This document shows, piece after piece, positions 39,972-49,253 of a DNA stretch of 64,000 nucleotides. Where the stretch lies: positions 19,419 through 83,418 of the forward strand of contig JAEZYZ010000447.1 in assembly GCA_023418705.1 (NCBI GenBank), written 5' to 3'. Below the pieces are notes generated by a model, which ran no database searches, was not told the origin of the DNA, and saw only the letters and a list, made by a program, of their open reading frames with translations. Position 1 is the stretch's first letter. Every line of letters begins with the position of its first letter. The translations under genes and the position numbers were made by a program. This DNA comes from Pseudomonadota bacterium (GTDB lineage: Bacteria > Myxococcota_A > Polyangia > Polyangiales > Polyangiaceae).

Positions 39972-41744
39972 ATGACCGATCGATACGACAGTCTGGTGGA
40001 GCTCTGGGCCCGCTGCTGCGATAAATTCGCCGATCGCGAGCTGTTCGGAGAAAAGGGGGCCGACGGCTGGCGCTTCATCACCTTCAAGGAGTTCAAGCGC
40101 CGGGTCGACGATTGCCGCGCGGGGCTCGCCGCGCTGGGCGTCGGCAACGGCGATCGGGTCGCCATCATCTCGAACAACCGGGTCGAATGGGCCGTCGCCG
40201 CCCACGCCACCTACGGTCTGGGCGCGGCCTACGTGCCCATGTACGAGGTGCAGCCGCCGGACGAGTGGCAGTTCATCCTCGCCGATTGCAGCGCCAAGGT
40301 GTGCATCACCTCCACTCGAGCCATCTTCGAGGTGATCGAGGGCCTGCGTGGCGCGCTGCCGGAGCTCCGGCACGTCGTCCTGCTGGATGCGCCGCCAAAC
40401 GAGGAGGCGTCGTTTGCGGCGCTCTTGCAGCGCGGCGCGCAGAAGCCCGCAGACCACGTGTTGCCACCCTCGAGCCACACCGCGGGCCTCATCTACACGT
40501 CGGGCACGACCGGCAAGCCCAAGGGCGTGGTCCTGAGCCACGGCAACATCTGCTCGAACGTGAACGAGGTGCAGGATCTGTTTCCAATCGGTCCCAGTGA
40601 TCGGACCCTGGCCTTTTTGCCGTGGGCGCACTCGTTCGGGCAGACCGGCGAGCTGCACGTGATCTTCAGCATGGGTGCGTCGATGGCGATCAACGACGAT
40701 GTCGCCAACCTGGTCGCGAACCTGGCCGAGGTGAAGCCCACCATCTTGTTCGCCGTGCCGCGGATCTTCAACCGCATCTACGACGGGGTGAACAAGCAGA
40801 TGGCGGAGAAGCCCGGGTTCATCCGGTCGCTGTTTCGCGGCGCCATCCGCACGGCCACCAAACGCAGCCGCGGGGAGGACGTCAGCGCGCTCGAGGGGCT
40901 CGGCCTGGCCGTCGCCGATCGGATCATCTTCAGCAAGATCCGCGCGAAGTTCGGCGGGCGCCTGCGCTACGCCATCAGCGGCAGCGCCGCCCTCAGCCGC
41001 GAAGTGGCGGAGTTCATCGACGCGCTGGGCATCCAGGTCTACGAAGGCTACGGGCTGACCGAGACGAGCCCGGTCGTCAGCGTGAACTACCCGGGACACC
41101 GCAAGATCGGCAGCGTCGGCAAGCCGCTGCCCGGGGTGCGCGTCGTCATCGACACCGCCGTAACGGGCGATCCCAAGAACGGCGAGATCGTGATCTACGG
41201 GCCCAACGTGATGCAGGGCTATCACCGCCTCCCAGAAGAGACGGCGCAAGTCCTGGGCGCCGACGGGGGCTTGCGCACCGGCGACATGGGCTACCTCGAC
41301 GCCGACGGCTACCTCTACATCACCGGCCGCATCAAAGAGCAATACAAGCTCGAGAACGGGAAATACATCGTCCCGGCGCCGCTCGAGGAGGAGCTGAAGC
41401 TCTCCCCGTACATCGCCAACGTGATGCTGCACGGCTCGAACAAGCCCCACAACGTGGCGCTGGTGGTGCCCGACATGCCCGCGCTCGAGAAGTGGGCGCA
41501 AGAGAACGGCGTCACCTTGGGTGACGTGGCGTACAACCCGCGGGTGAAGCAGCTGCTCGCGGCGGAGCTCGAGCGCTACTCGGCCGGGTTCAAGAGCTAC
41601 GAGCGCCCGAAGGACCTGCTCGTCACGACCGAGGACTTCACACAAGCCAATAACCTGCTGACGCCGAAGATGAGCTTGAAGCGCCGCAACGTCATGCAGA
41701 AGTACGAAGCCGCGCTGGACGGCCTCTACACCCGCCAGCACTGA
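39972..41744 (+). CDS. Long-chain acyl-CoA synthetase (AMP-forming)
   Basis: A 590-residue ANL-superfamily ligase that activates fatty acids to acyl-CoA through acyl-AMP. The P-loop IYTSGTTGKPKGVVLSH, the LPWAHSFGQTGE motif, the adenylate motif YEGYGLTETSPVVSV and the TGDMGYLDADGYLYITGRIKE hinge are all present; the architecture and the C-terminal NLLTPKMSLKRRNV match the FadD15/FACL-type eukaryote-like subgroup. GAAGGAA five bases before ATG 39972 supports the start. No beta-oxidation genes are adjacent. Repeat copy C follows it. Confidence 0.93.
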   Translation: MTDRYDSLVELWARCCDKFADRELFGEKGADGWRFITFKEFKRRVDDCRAGLAALGVGNGDRVAIISNNRVEWAVAAHATYGLGAAYVPMYEVQPPDEWQFILADCSAKVCITSTRAIFEVIEGLRGALPELRHVVLLDAPPNEEASFAALLQRGAQKPADHVLPPSSHTAGLIYTSGTTGKPKGVVLSHGNICSNVNEVQDLFPIGPSDRTLAFLPWAHSFGQTGELHVIFSMGASMAINDDVANLVANLAEVKPTILFAVPRIFNRIYDGVNKQMAEKPGFIRSLFRGAIRTATKRSRGEDVSALEGLGLAVADRIIFSKIRAKFGGRLRYAISGSAALSREVAEFIDALGIQVYEGYGLTETSPVVSVNYPGHRKIGSVGKPLPGVRVVIDTAVTGDPKNGEIVIYGPNVMQGYHRLPEETAQVLGADGGLRTGDMGYLDADGYLYITGRIKEQYKLENGKYIVPAPLEEELKLSPYIANVMLHGSNKPHNVALVVPDMPALEKWAQENGVTLGDVAYNPRVKQLLAAELERYSAGFKSYERPKDLLVTTEDFTQANNLLTPKMSLKRRNVMQKYEAALDGLYTRQH

Positions 41745-41772
41745 GCCCGGCTCCAGGGGGCGTGTCGGAGAT

Positions 41773-41958
41773 CGGTCACAGGAAGGGGGGACGAGCGGAA
41801 GGGGGGACCGACGTCGTCGTCCCCAACTGGAATTTCGATCTCGGCGGCGCGACTCGCCACCGTAGTGGCTACCGGACGCGAGGATCGCGTCGGGCTCGAC
41901 CGTCGAACTCCCCAAAATCTTCCGTCCTCACGCCCTTCCTGTGAACAAACACAGCGGA
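41773..41958 (+). repeat. Intergenic mosaic repeat, copy C
   Basis: Lies in the 505-base gap behind the acyl-CoA ligase. Positions 41797-41958 match copy B closely (core GGAAGGGGGGACCGACGTCG, then ATTTCGATCTCGGCGGCGCG and CGACTCGCCACCGTAG), ending in CTTCCTGTGAACAAACACAG. The rest of the gap is the promoter and leader of the MATE gene. Confidence 0.82.
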
Positions 41959-42022
41959 GCCCGTCGCCGTGGATTCCCATGTGCTTTGCTGCGAAATGTT
42001 GGGCAGCAGCGATGAGGCGGTA

Positions 42023-42051
42023 TTGACGAAGCGAGCGGTTGGGCTCATAAT
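42023..42051 (+). promoter_or_regulatory. Sigma-70-type promoter for the MATE transporter
   Basis: TTGACG (42023-42028), 17 bases, CATAAT (42046-42051): a good vegetative promoter in an otherwise GC-rich region. It would start transcription near 42058, giving a leader of about 190 bases before the MATE start codon. No experimental start is known. Confidence 0.6.
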
Positions 42052-42064
42052 GCGCGCTCGTTTC

Positions 42065-42169
42065 ATGCATCAGCTCACGCCCTCCCAGAACCCCGCCGGC
42101 ATGCCGTCGTCCGACGTTTGCCGAGGCCGATTCATTTCGGGGGCCGTGGCTGCCGGTGTCGTGACGTAG
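42065..42169 (+). CDS. Possible 34-residue leader peptide of the MATE gene
   Basis: A short open frame (ATG 42065 to TAG 42167-42169) begins about seven bases after the predicted transcription start, lies wholly in the leader, and ends 25 bases before the terminator-like hairpin. It codes for MHQLTPSQNPAGMPSSDV... with no similarity I recognise and no clear ribosome site. It is listed because the position fits a leader peptide that controls attenuation; it may equally be chance. Confidence 0.25.
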   Translation: MHQLTPSQNPAGMPSSDVCRGRFISGAVAAGVVT

Positions 42170-42194
42170 ACGTTATCGTTCATCGAGCTCGTTG

Positions 42195-42227
42195 CCGCGG
42201 CACCCCAGGGTCCCGCGGTTTTTTTTT
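42195..42227 (+). terminator. Intrinsic terminator/attenuator just before the MATE gene
   Basis: CCGCGG (42195-42200) pairs with CCGCGG (42213-42218), with an inner ACC/GGT pairing and a CCAG loop, followed directly by nine T residues (42219-42227). Only 22 bases separate it from the MATE ATG, so the gene's own transcript must pass through it. That makes attenuation likely. Confidence 0.75.
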
Positions 42228-42249
42228 GCCCAATGCCTTGGAGCTTCTC

Positions 42250-43629
42250 ATGAACAGCCAACAAAGACGAACGCTCGAGTTCAAGTACAAACCCTTCCCC
42301 GAGCTGGTGCGACTGGCGTGGCCGATCACCGTCTCGATGCTGTCATACAGCGTCATGACGCTGGTCGACACGCTGTTCGTCGGCCGGCTCGGGGCGGCCT
42401 CTCTGGCCGGCGTCGGCCTCGGAGGCGTCACCTTCTTCACCTTGCTCTGCTTTGGGATCGGCGCGCTGCGCGCCGAAAAAGTGCTGATCTCCCAGGCGCT
42501 CGGCGGAGGCGAGCGGGACGCGGCCGGCGCCCACCTGACGAGCGGCCTCTTGCTGGGCAGCGCGGTCGGCGCCGTGGCCTTGCTGATCGCCGTGACGGCC
42601 AGCGGGGCGCTCACCTGGATTTCGGAGAGCGAAGCCGCCGGGCAGCGCGCCGCCGACTACGTCGCGATCCGCGGGCTGTCGGCGCCGCTGGTGTTGTGGT
42701 CACTGGCATTGCGAGAATCTCGCTACGGCCTGGGCGATAGCCGCTCGCCCATGTGGGCCGCCCTCGCGGCCAACGTCGCCAACATCCCGCTCAACGCGCT
42801 GCTGATCTTCGGGCTGGGGTGGGGTGTCAAAGGAGCGGCCACCGCGACCGTGTTCGCCCAGGCGGTGGAGCTCGGTTTGCTCGTCGCCATTCATCGGCGC
42901 GAGCCGATCCGGCTCCGCTGGCCGAGCCGCCAGCAGCTCGGGGCGCTCTGGGCGCTCGGGCTGCCGAGCGGCCTCGAGCTGTTCTTGGATGTCGGCGCGT
43001 TTGCCGCGCTGGTGGTCATCATCGCCCAGATTGGACAGCTCGACCTGGCAGCGCACCAGATCGCGATGCAGGTGTGCCACCTGATCTTTTTACCCGCGCT
43101 CGCGCTGGGCGACGCGGCTTCGGTGCTCGTCGGCAGGCTGGTCGGCGCCGCCGACGACGCATGGGTCGGACGCGTGGCGCACCGCGCGCTCGCCACGGTG
43201 CTGGTGTACTCCACGGTTTGCGCCACCAGCCTGATGCTGTTCGCCGAGCTGGTGGCTCGAGCCTTCACGAGCGACGCCGCGCTCGTCGAGGTCGCCGTGA
43301 CGGTGCTGCGGGCCGCCGGGGTGCTGCAGCTCTTCCACGGCAGCCACATCGTGGCCCGCAGCGTGCTCCGCGGCGCCGGGGACGTGCGCTACGCCGCGCT
43401 GATCACCGTCGGTCTGGCGTGGTTGTTCGCGCCTCCGCTCGCCTATTGGCTCGGGCTCGAGCGCGGGCTCGGGGCGCTCGGCGGCTGGCTGGGCATGTGC
43501 CTGGAGATCGCGCTCGGCACCCTGCTGCTCTGGTGGCGCGTCGAGCGGCGCGGTTGGGCCCGGGCCGCCGAGCTCTCCCGAGCCCGCCTCAAGCCCGCTG
43601 AACCCGTAGCGATGCCCCAGCCGGCCTGA
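42250..43629 (+). CDS. MATE family multidrug efflux transporter
   Basis: A 459-residue inner-membrane antiporter with about twelve hydrophobic segments, which would export drugs or metabolites using Na+ or H+. Family features: PELVRLAWPITVSMLSYSVM in helix 1, VDTLFVGRLGAASLAGVGLG, and the second half repeat starting LGLPSGLELFLDVGAFAALV with AAHQIAMQV. GGAG six bases upstream supports ATG 42250. Expression is probably controlled by the upstream hairpin. The substrate cannot be told from sequence. Confidence 0.93.
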   Translation: MNSQQRRTLEFKYKPFPELVRLAWPITVSMLSYSVMTLVDTLFVGRLGAASLAGVGLGGVTFFTLLCFGIGALRAEKVLISQALGGGERDAAGAHLTSGLLLGSAVGAVALLIAVTASGALTWISESEAAGQRAADYVAIRGLSAPLVLWSLALRESRYGLGDSRSPMWAALAANVANIPLNALLIFGLGWGVKGAATATVFAQAVELGLLVAIHRREPIRLRWPSRQQLGALWALGLPSGLELFLDVGAFAALVVIIAQIGQLDLAAHQIAMQVCHLIFLPALALGDAASVLVGRLVGAADDAWVGRVAHRALATVLVYSTVCATSLMLFAELVARAFTSDAALVEVAVTVLRAAGVLQLFHGSHIVARSVLRGAGDVRYAALITVGLAWLFAPPLAYWLGLERGLGALGGWLGMCLEIALGTLLLWWRVERRGWARAAELSRARLKPAEPVAMPQPA

Positions 43630-43665
43630 GCGGGCCTTGGGGCGGTCGCCCCGGTCCGCGGGTTC

Positions 43666-43693
43666 TTGACAAATCCGATGCGGGAATGTAAAT
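43666..43693 (+). promoter_or_regulatory. Promoter of the Rrf2-cysK-cysO-cysM-mec operon
   Basis: TTGACA (43666-43671) is a perfect -35 box; a -10-like GTAAAT lies at 43688-43693 after 16 bases. Transcription would start at about 43700, right at the GTG of the regulator (43701), so the mRNA may be leaderless. An Rrf2 operator would be expected to overlap this site. Confidence 0.55.
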
Positions 43694-43700
43694 CCCCCTC

Positions 43701-44165
43701 GTGAAGCTCTCGAACAAGGGGCGCTACGCGGTGCGGGCGTTGTTCGACATTGCCTTCTTCAACGACGGGCGCCCCACCCAGGTCAAGGACATCGCCGAGC
43801 GTCAGGCGATCCCTCCTCGGTTCCTGGAGCAGATTTTTCAAGACCTGAAGCGCTCCGGCATCGTCGGCAGCAAACGTGGTCCTCAGGGCGGATATAGCCT
43901 GGCGCGCAGCGCCAGAGACATCCGCCTGGGCGACGTGGTGCGCGCTTTGGAGGGGCCCATCGCGCTCGGCGAGCGCGTCGAGGGCGGCGGCACGCGACAC
44001 CGGCCGGCCCACGACTCCCGCCGCGTCACCGAGGCGGTGTTCAAGGATCTCTCCGGCCGCGTCGAGGCCTGCTTCGATGCGGTCAGCATCGCCGACGTCT
44101 GTCACCGCGCCGAACAGCTCGGCTTGCGGCGCCCTGGGGCACAACGCCATGTCTACGTCATCTGA
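43701..44165 (+). CDS. Rrf2 family transcriptional regulator (CymR-like)
   Basis: A 154-residue winged-helix repressor. The N-terminus MKLSNKGRYAVRALFDIAFF and the recognition part RFLEQIFQDLKRSGIVGSKRGPQGGY are classic Rrf2. The three clustered Cys of IscR near residue 92-104 are absent (only C124 and C134 occur), so it probably does not carry an Fe-S cluster and is more like CymR, which senses cysteine metabolism by binding cysteine synthase CysK. The next gene is a cysK, in overlap, which fits that model. Likely autoregulated through the promoter at 43666. Confidence 0.93.
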   Translation: MKLSNKGRYAVRALFDIAFFNDGRPTQVKDIAERQAIPPRFLEQIFQDLKRSGIVGSKRGPQGGYSLARSARDIRLGDVVRALEGPIALGERVEGGGTRHRPAHDSRRVTEAVFKDLSGRVEACFDAVSIADVCHRAEQLGLRRPGAQRHVYVI

Positions 44166-45126
44166 AGTGGGTCTCTCCGTCCCCTCGCCCAATCATCCGC
44201 TGGTCTTCGACAGCGTGCTCGATCTCATCGCGGACACGCCGCTGGTCGAGATCACCCGCCTCGGCACCGAGTCGCCGCGCGCCCGGGTGTTCGGCAAGCT
44301 CGAGTCCGCCAACCCTGGCGGGTCGGTCAAAGATCGCATTTGCCTGGCGATGATCGAAGCCGCCGAACGGAGCGGGCAGCTCGCTCCCGGCGGCGTGGTC
44401 GTCGAACCGACCAGCGGCAACACCGGGATCGGGCTCGCGTTGGTGTGCGCGTGCCGCGGCTACCGGTGCGTCCTGACCATGCCGGAGAGCATGAGCCTCG
44501 AGCGCCGGCAGCTGCTGCAGGCCTTCGGCGCGGAGGTGGTCCTGACCCCGGAAGACCAGCAGATGGAAGGCGCCATCGCCAAGGCCCGAGAAATCGCTGC
44601 GAGCACGCCGGGAGCCTTCTTGCCCCAGCAGTTCGACAATCCCGCCAACCCACGCGCGCACGAGCTGACCACGGGGGTCGAAATCCTGCACGCCATGCAA
44701 GGCCTGTCCATCGAAGCTTTCGTGGCCGCGGTCGGCACCGGCGGCACGGTGAGCGGCGTGGGGCGCGAGCTCCGCCGCCAGCGTCCGGACTGCCGCATCA
44801 TCGCGGTCGAGCCCGAGTCGTGCGCGACGATCTCGCGCGGGGAGCGCGGCCCCTCCAAGATCCAGGGCATCGCCGCCGGCTTCGTGCCGAAGAACTTCGA
44901 CCGCGGCGCGCCGCACGAGATCCGCACCGTCACCGACGAACGCGCCTACGCCGTGAAGCGGCAGCTCGCCGAGCGCGAGGGGTTGCTCGTCGGCATCAGC
45001 GCCGGCGCGAACGTCGCCGTGGCGCTCGACGTGGCCCGGGAGCTCGGCCCCGGCAAGCACGTGGTCACGGTGCTCTGCGACAGCGGCGAGCGCTATTTCA
45101 GCCTCGACGAGTACTTCCGGAGCTGA
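44149..45126 (+). CDS. cysK: Cysteine synthase (O-acetylserine sulfhydrylase)
   Basis: PLP enzyme that makes cysteine from O-acetylserine and sulfide. From ATG 44149 it has 325 residues and overlaps the regulator by 17 bases; GTG 44167 is an alternative. The PLP lysine is in NPGGSVKDR, the substrate loop in PTSGNTGIGLAL, the phosphate loop in AAVGTGGTVSGVG, and the C-terminus VTVLCDSGERYFS is typical. It differs in sequence from the second PLP synthase at 46461, so the operon carries both a sulfide route and a carrier-protein route. Confidence 0.95.
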   Translation: MSTSSEVGLSVPSPNHPLVFDSVLDLIADTPLVEITRLGTESPRARVFGKLESANPGGSVKDRICLAMIEAAERSGQLAPGGVVVEPTSGNTGIGLALVCACRGYRCVLTMPESMSLERRQLLQAFGAEVVLTPEDQQMEGAIAKAREIAASTPGAFLPQQFDNPANPRAHELTTGVEILHAMQGLSIEAFVAAVGTGGTVSGVGRELRRQRPDCRIIAVEPESCATISRGERGPSKIQGIAAGFVPKNFDRGAPHEIRTVTDERAYAVKRQLAEREGLLVGISAGANVAVALDVARELGPGKHVVTVLCDSGERYFSLDEYFRS

Positions 45127-45131
45127 CCGTC

Positions 45132-45857
45132 GTGGGGCTCGGCGAAAAAAGCGCGCTCCTGGTGGGCGTCGGCGGCCTCGGATGTCCGGCCGCGCTCGCT
45201 CTGGCGGACGCCGGTATCGGGCGCCTGGTGATCTGTGACGACGATCAGGTCGAGCTCAGCAATCTGCACCGGCAGCTGCTGTTCTCCGAAGCGGACGTGG
45301 GCGCGGACAAGCTGGACGCCGCCGCGCGCGCCCTCCGCCGGCGTGCGACGGGGACCCGGATCGAGCTCGCGCGGACGCGCCTGCTGCCCTCGACGGCCGA
45401 AGCGCTCGTGCGGGGGGTCGACGTGGTGCTCGAAGGGGCCGACAACTTCGCCACCAAATTCCTGGCCGCCGACGTGTGCCACCTCGAGCGCCGCCCGATC
45501 GTCCATGGCGCCGCCATCCGCTGGACGGCGACGGTGTGGAGCGTCGGCCCGCAGGGACGGCCGTGCTACCGCTGCCTGTTCGAGGATCTGCCACCCTCTC
45601 AAGCGAACATGAGCTGCGCCACGGCCGGCGTCGTCGGACCGATGGTCGGCCTGGCAGGAGCGTTGATGGCGGATCTGGCGCTCCGGCAGCTCGTCGGTGA
45701 GCCCGTCGAGGGATCGATTTTTACCTACGACGGAAAGCGTGATCGCCTGAGGCAGGTGGCGGTGCCGCCGCGGCCGACCTGTGCCTTGTGCGGAACACAA
45801 CAAGAGATTTCCCGCGTCGAGGAGTCGCGCTACACGGCCCCCAGGTCGTGTGTTTGA
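45132..45857 (+). CDS. E1-like adenylyltransferase/sulfurtransferase (ThiF/MoeB family), N-terminally short
   Basis: A 241-residue E1-like enzyme predicted to adenylate the C-terminal Gly of CysO. It starts at GTG 45132, five bases after cysK, directly on the first Rossmann strand: nucleotide loop GVGGLG at 12-17, CDDDQVELSNLHRQ with R47, the catalytic Asp in EGADNFATK (D103), zinc Cys C145/C148 and C217/C220, and C162 in SCATAGVVG. It lacks the usual N-terminal arm (RYSRQ...LPEIG...GQ), whose Arg reaches across the dimer in MoeB. No rhodanese domain is fused. The missing arm is found in the separate gene at 46171. Confidence 0.92.
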   Translation: MGLGEKSALLVGVGGLGCPAALALADAGIGRLVICDDDQVELSNLHRQLLFSEADVGADKLDAAARALRRRATGTRIELARTRLLPSTAEALVRGVDVVLEGADNFATKFLAADVCHLERRPIVHGAAIRWTATVWSVGPQGRPCYRCLFEDLPPSQANMSCATAGVVGPMVGLAGALMADLALRQLVGEPVEGSIFTYDGKRDRLRQVAVPPRPTCALCGTQQEISRVEESRYTAPRSCV

Positions 45858-45880
45858 GGTCATCGAAAGGAGCAAGAGAC

Positions 45881-46153
45881 ATGGAAGTCACCGTACGCAT
45901 CCCCACCCCGCTCAGGACCCTGACCGGCGGCGAGGAACAGGTCCGCGCCAGCGGCAGCACCGTCAAAGAGGTCATCGCAGCGCTGGAGCAGAATCACCCG
46001 GGCATGAAGGACCGCTTGCTGGACGACAAGGGCGTGCGCCGCTTCGTCAACATCTACGTCGGCGACGAGGACATTCGCTTCCTGGATGGCCTCGACACCA
46101 CGTTGAAGGGCGGCGAAGAGATCAGCATCGTTCCGGCGATCGCGGGCGGCTGA
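45881..46153 (+). CDS. cysO: Ubiquitin-fold sulfur carrier CysO
   Basis: A 90-residue MoaD/ThiS-type carrier. It matches mycobacterial CysO along its whole length: VTVRIPTPLRTLTGGE, then RRFVNIYVGDEDIRF, GLDTTLKGGEEISIVPAIAGG, ending in the exposed Gly-Gly. In Mycobacterium, CysO-thiocarboxylate donates sulfur to O-phosphoserine through CysM and the CysO-cysteine adduct is cut by Mec; all partners are encoded next to it here. AGGAG eleven bases before ATG 45881 is a good ribosome site. Confidence 0.95.
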   Translation: MEVTVRIPTPLRTLTGGEEQVRASGSTVKEVIAALEQNHPGMKDRLLDDKGVRRFVNIYVGDEDIRFLDGLDTTLKGGEEISIVPAIAGG

Positions 46154-46170
46154 GCGGAGCCCAGGCCGCC

Positions 46171-46460
46171 ATGGCTGTCGACGAACGCTACAGCCGCCAG
46201 TGTCGGTTGCCCGAGATCGGGCCGGCGGGACAAGCGCGACTCGCCAGCGCCGAGCTGTGCGTGGGCGGCCGAGAGGAGGCGTTGATGGAGGCTTTGTACC
46301 TGCACCGCGCTGGCGTCGAACGCCTGCGCATCGAGCCCGAGCGCCCCGCGGCGGCCTTCGCGCACGCGAGCGCTTTTCGGTTCGAAGCGACCCGCCGCGC
46401 CGGCGCGGCCGCCTGGCGTGCGCTCGGCCAGCTTCGCCGGGCGTTGGGGGTGGAGGAGGC

Positions 46461-46464
<4 letters not shown>
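46171..46464 (+). CDS. Stand-alone E1 N-terminal-arm protein (degenerate ThiF fragment)
   Basis: A 97-residue protein that aligns with only the first 60 residues of ThiF/MoeB enzymes: DERYSRQCRLPEIGPAGQARL is the conserved N-terminal arm, and AELCVGG-REEALMEALYLHRAGVERLRIEP follows the first strand-loop-helix of the Rossmann fold. The Gly-rich nucleotide loop is destroyed, and the Asp and Arg of catalysis are missing, so it cannot adenylate. An Ala/Arg-rich helix (RRAGAAAWRALGQLRRAL) ends it. R6 and R9 are kept; the second Arg of this motif (R14 in MoeB) contacts ATP of the other subunit. It is kept in frame with its neighbours: 17 bases after cysO and GTGA overlap with cysM. Confidence 0.8.
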
Positions 46465-47411
<947 letters not shown>

Positions 47412-47430
47412 CGACCCCGGAGCGTCGACG

Positions 47431-47937
47431 ATGACCGACTGGACTCAAGGCAACGTGAAGATCCCTCGCGCAGTGCTCACCGAGGTGGAGCGAGCCGCGC
47501 GCGCGGCCTACGCCCGCGACGAAGAGGCGTGCGGTTACCTCGAGGGCCCAGGCTCCGATCCCCTGCTGGTCGATCGGGCCGTGGAGCTCGAGAACCTGGC
47601 CAACAAGTACCACCGCGTCGATCCCGAGGGGCACCCCCGCACCGGACGGGAGTACTTCAAGATCAACGCGCTGAAGTTCGAGCGCGCCCTCGAGGAGGGG
47701 CGGAGCTCCGGCCGTCCGGTCAAGGTGTTCTTTCATTCGCACCTCGACTGCGGCGCGTATTTCAGCGCGGAAGACGCCGCCAGCATGACGATGGGCGGAG
47801 GGAGCGCCCCGAGCCACCCGCTGTGTTACCTGGTGACAGCGGTAGACAAGGGCGAGGTTTCTGCCCATAGGCTATTCGTTTGGCAGGCTTCCTCCAAGAG
47901 CTTCGTCGAAGCGCCCTTTCGAGTGCTCGACGGCTGA
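47431..47937 (+). CDS. mec: JAMM (M67) metallopeptidase, CysO-cysteine peptidase Mec
   Basis: A 168-residue zinc peptidase that would release cysteine from the CysO-cysteine adduct and regenerate the carrier. The JAMM motif is complete: catalytic Glu in DEEACGYLEG and H-x-H-x10-D in FFHSHLDCGAYFSAED. Its place at the end of the cysO-cysM operon fits Mec of Mycobacterium. The protein is somewhat longer than mycobacterial Mec, with extra residues between the Glu motif and the zinc motif. Its 3' end overlaps the next gene by 58 bases. Confidence 0.93.
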   Translation: MTDWTQGNVKIPRAVLTEVERAARAAYARDEEACGYLEGPGSDPLLVDRAVELENLANKYHRVDPEGHPRTGREYFKINALKFERALEEGRSSGRPVKVFFHSHLDCGAYFSAEDAASMTMGGGSAPSHPLCYLVTAVDKGEVSAHRLFVWQASSKSFVEAPFRVLDG

Positions 47938-49253
47938 GCGCGCTCGCGCGCCGGCTGGGTCCGGGCCCTCGAGCGGCGATCGCCGCGGTGGGGCTGCTCG
48001 CGGCCCCCGCCAGCGCGGCGGATTTGGGGGCCGACGCGGCCAGGCTCGCGAGCAGCTGGGCCAGGCTCGGCCGCGTCGATCGGCTCGAGCCACGCCTGCT
48101 CGAACGCGGCGAGATCCGCCCGCTCTTGCTGCCGCCGGGGCTGCCGAAGCGCGTCGATGAAGGCACCTGCACGACGCTGGTCGTGCTCGGAGCGCTCTCG
48201 ACGAACTTCGTGTTGCGGTTCCTGCCCGCGGAGGGGCGCTCACCGCTGGCGCAGGGCGACTGGCCCGAGGTGAGCGTGGCGGGAGCGGCCGAGCTGACCC
48301 GCTGCGGCAGCCGGCGAGGCTCGCTCAAGCGCGTCGTGGTGGAGATGCGGTCGCCGCGCGGCGTGCTCGAGTTCTTGGTCGTCGAGACCCGCGGCAAGCC
48401 CGAGCCGACCCTCCGGAGCGTGCTGCCTCACCGTGATCCGGGGCCGGTGACCCCGCTGCCGAGCTCCGGGCCCCGCCCCTCGCCGGGCCCGCTCGAGGCG
48501 CGAGCCAGCGCGGTGGAAGCGCGGGTGCGTCGCCTGGGCGCGGCCGGCATCCAGCACGAGCTGATGATGGCGGCCGAGGACGGCTCCGGCGAGACGTTGC
48601 TGCGGCTCGACACGGGCTGCTACCGCTTCGATGTGCTCGCGCCCGCCGTCGAGACGGCCGACAGTCGCGGGCTCGACGTCGACATCGAGGTCGGCGTGGC
48701 GCTGACTGGGGAGATCTTGGGCTCGGACCGTACGGAGAACTCCGACGCGACGACCGAGTTCTGCATCGGCGAGCCCCGCGTGGCCCTGCTGCGTTTTGCC
48801 GGCGCGCTGCCGCAGGCCCCGGTCGTGCTGCTGCAGGCGCGCTGGGAGCTGCCCTACGGCCTGCCGGAGCGCTGGGGATCCGACGCGCGGGCGGAGCTCG
48901 CCGAGGCGGTGCGCCCCTCTCACAATCGCTCGCTCGGCGGCTCGCCGGTCTACGACTCGATCGGCGTGGGCGGCACGACGCTGCTGCCGGTCGAGCTCGA
49001 ACCTGGCGCCTGCTACGTCGCTGTCGCCGCGCCCGTCCGGGGCCACTCGGCCGCCGTCGCCCTGGTCGCAGAGGTCGGATCGCAGCTGGCCAGGAACCAC
49101 AGCCCGGAAGAAGGGCGCGGCACCGTGGTCGCGTTCTGCGCTGGCGGCGCGAGCCGCGGCAAGCTGCGCGTCGACGCGCACGGCACCGGCGTCATGTGGC
49201 TCTTGGGTGTTTGGCAGACCAGCCGCTTGCCGCTCGGAGACATGCACCAATGA
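47880..49253 (+). CDS. Secreted protein of unknown function
   Basis: A 457-residue protein from a TTG start that overlaps mec. An N-terminal basic stretch and hydrophobic AAIAAVGLLAAPASAAD form a likely signal peptide (cleavage near residue 47). Two similar halves can be discerned, each with a Cys-containing ETLLRLDTGCYRFDVLAP- or LEPGACYVAVAAPVRG-like strand, typical of beta-sandwich or carbohydrate-binding-like folds. The motif [LE]xxGCYxxxxxAP recurs. I do not recognise a family. ATGA overlap couples it to the lipoprotein gene that follows. The first Met in the open frame could be later; the start is the least certain part. Confidence 0.7.
   Translation: MAGFLQELRRSALSSARRLSALARRLGPGPRAAIAAVGLLAAPASAADLGADAARLASSWARLGRVDRLEPRLLERGEIRPLLLPPGLPKRVDEGTCTTLVVLGALSTNFVLRFLPAEGRSPLAQGDWPEVSVAGAAELTRCGSRRGSLKRVVVEMRSPRGVLEFLVVETRGKPEPTLRSVLPHRDPGPVTPLPSSGPRPSPGPLEARASAVEARVRRLGAAGIQHELMMAAEDGSGETLLRLDTGCYRFDVLAPAVETADSRGLDVDIEVGVALTGEILGSDRTENSDATTEFCIGEPRVALLRFAGALPQAPVVLLQARWELPYGLPERWGSDARAELAEAVRPSHNRSLGGSPVYDSIGVGGTTLLPVELEPGACYVAVAAPVRGHSAAVALVAEVGSQLARNHSPEEGRGTVVAFCAGGASRGKLRVDAHGTGVMWLLGVWQTSRLPLGDMHQ

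Noticed and set aside
39771..41915. N-terminal extension of miaB through the acyl-CoA ligase region
   Set aside because: The frame stays open but is antisense to a certain gene; MiaB begins at 39770 with its conserved STYSVVTFGCQMN.
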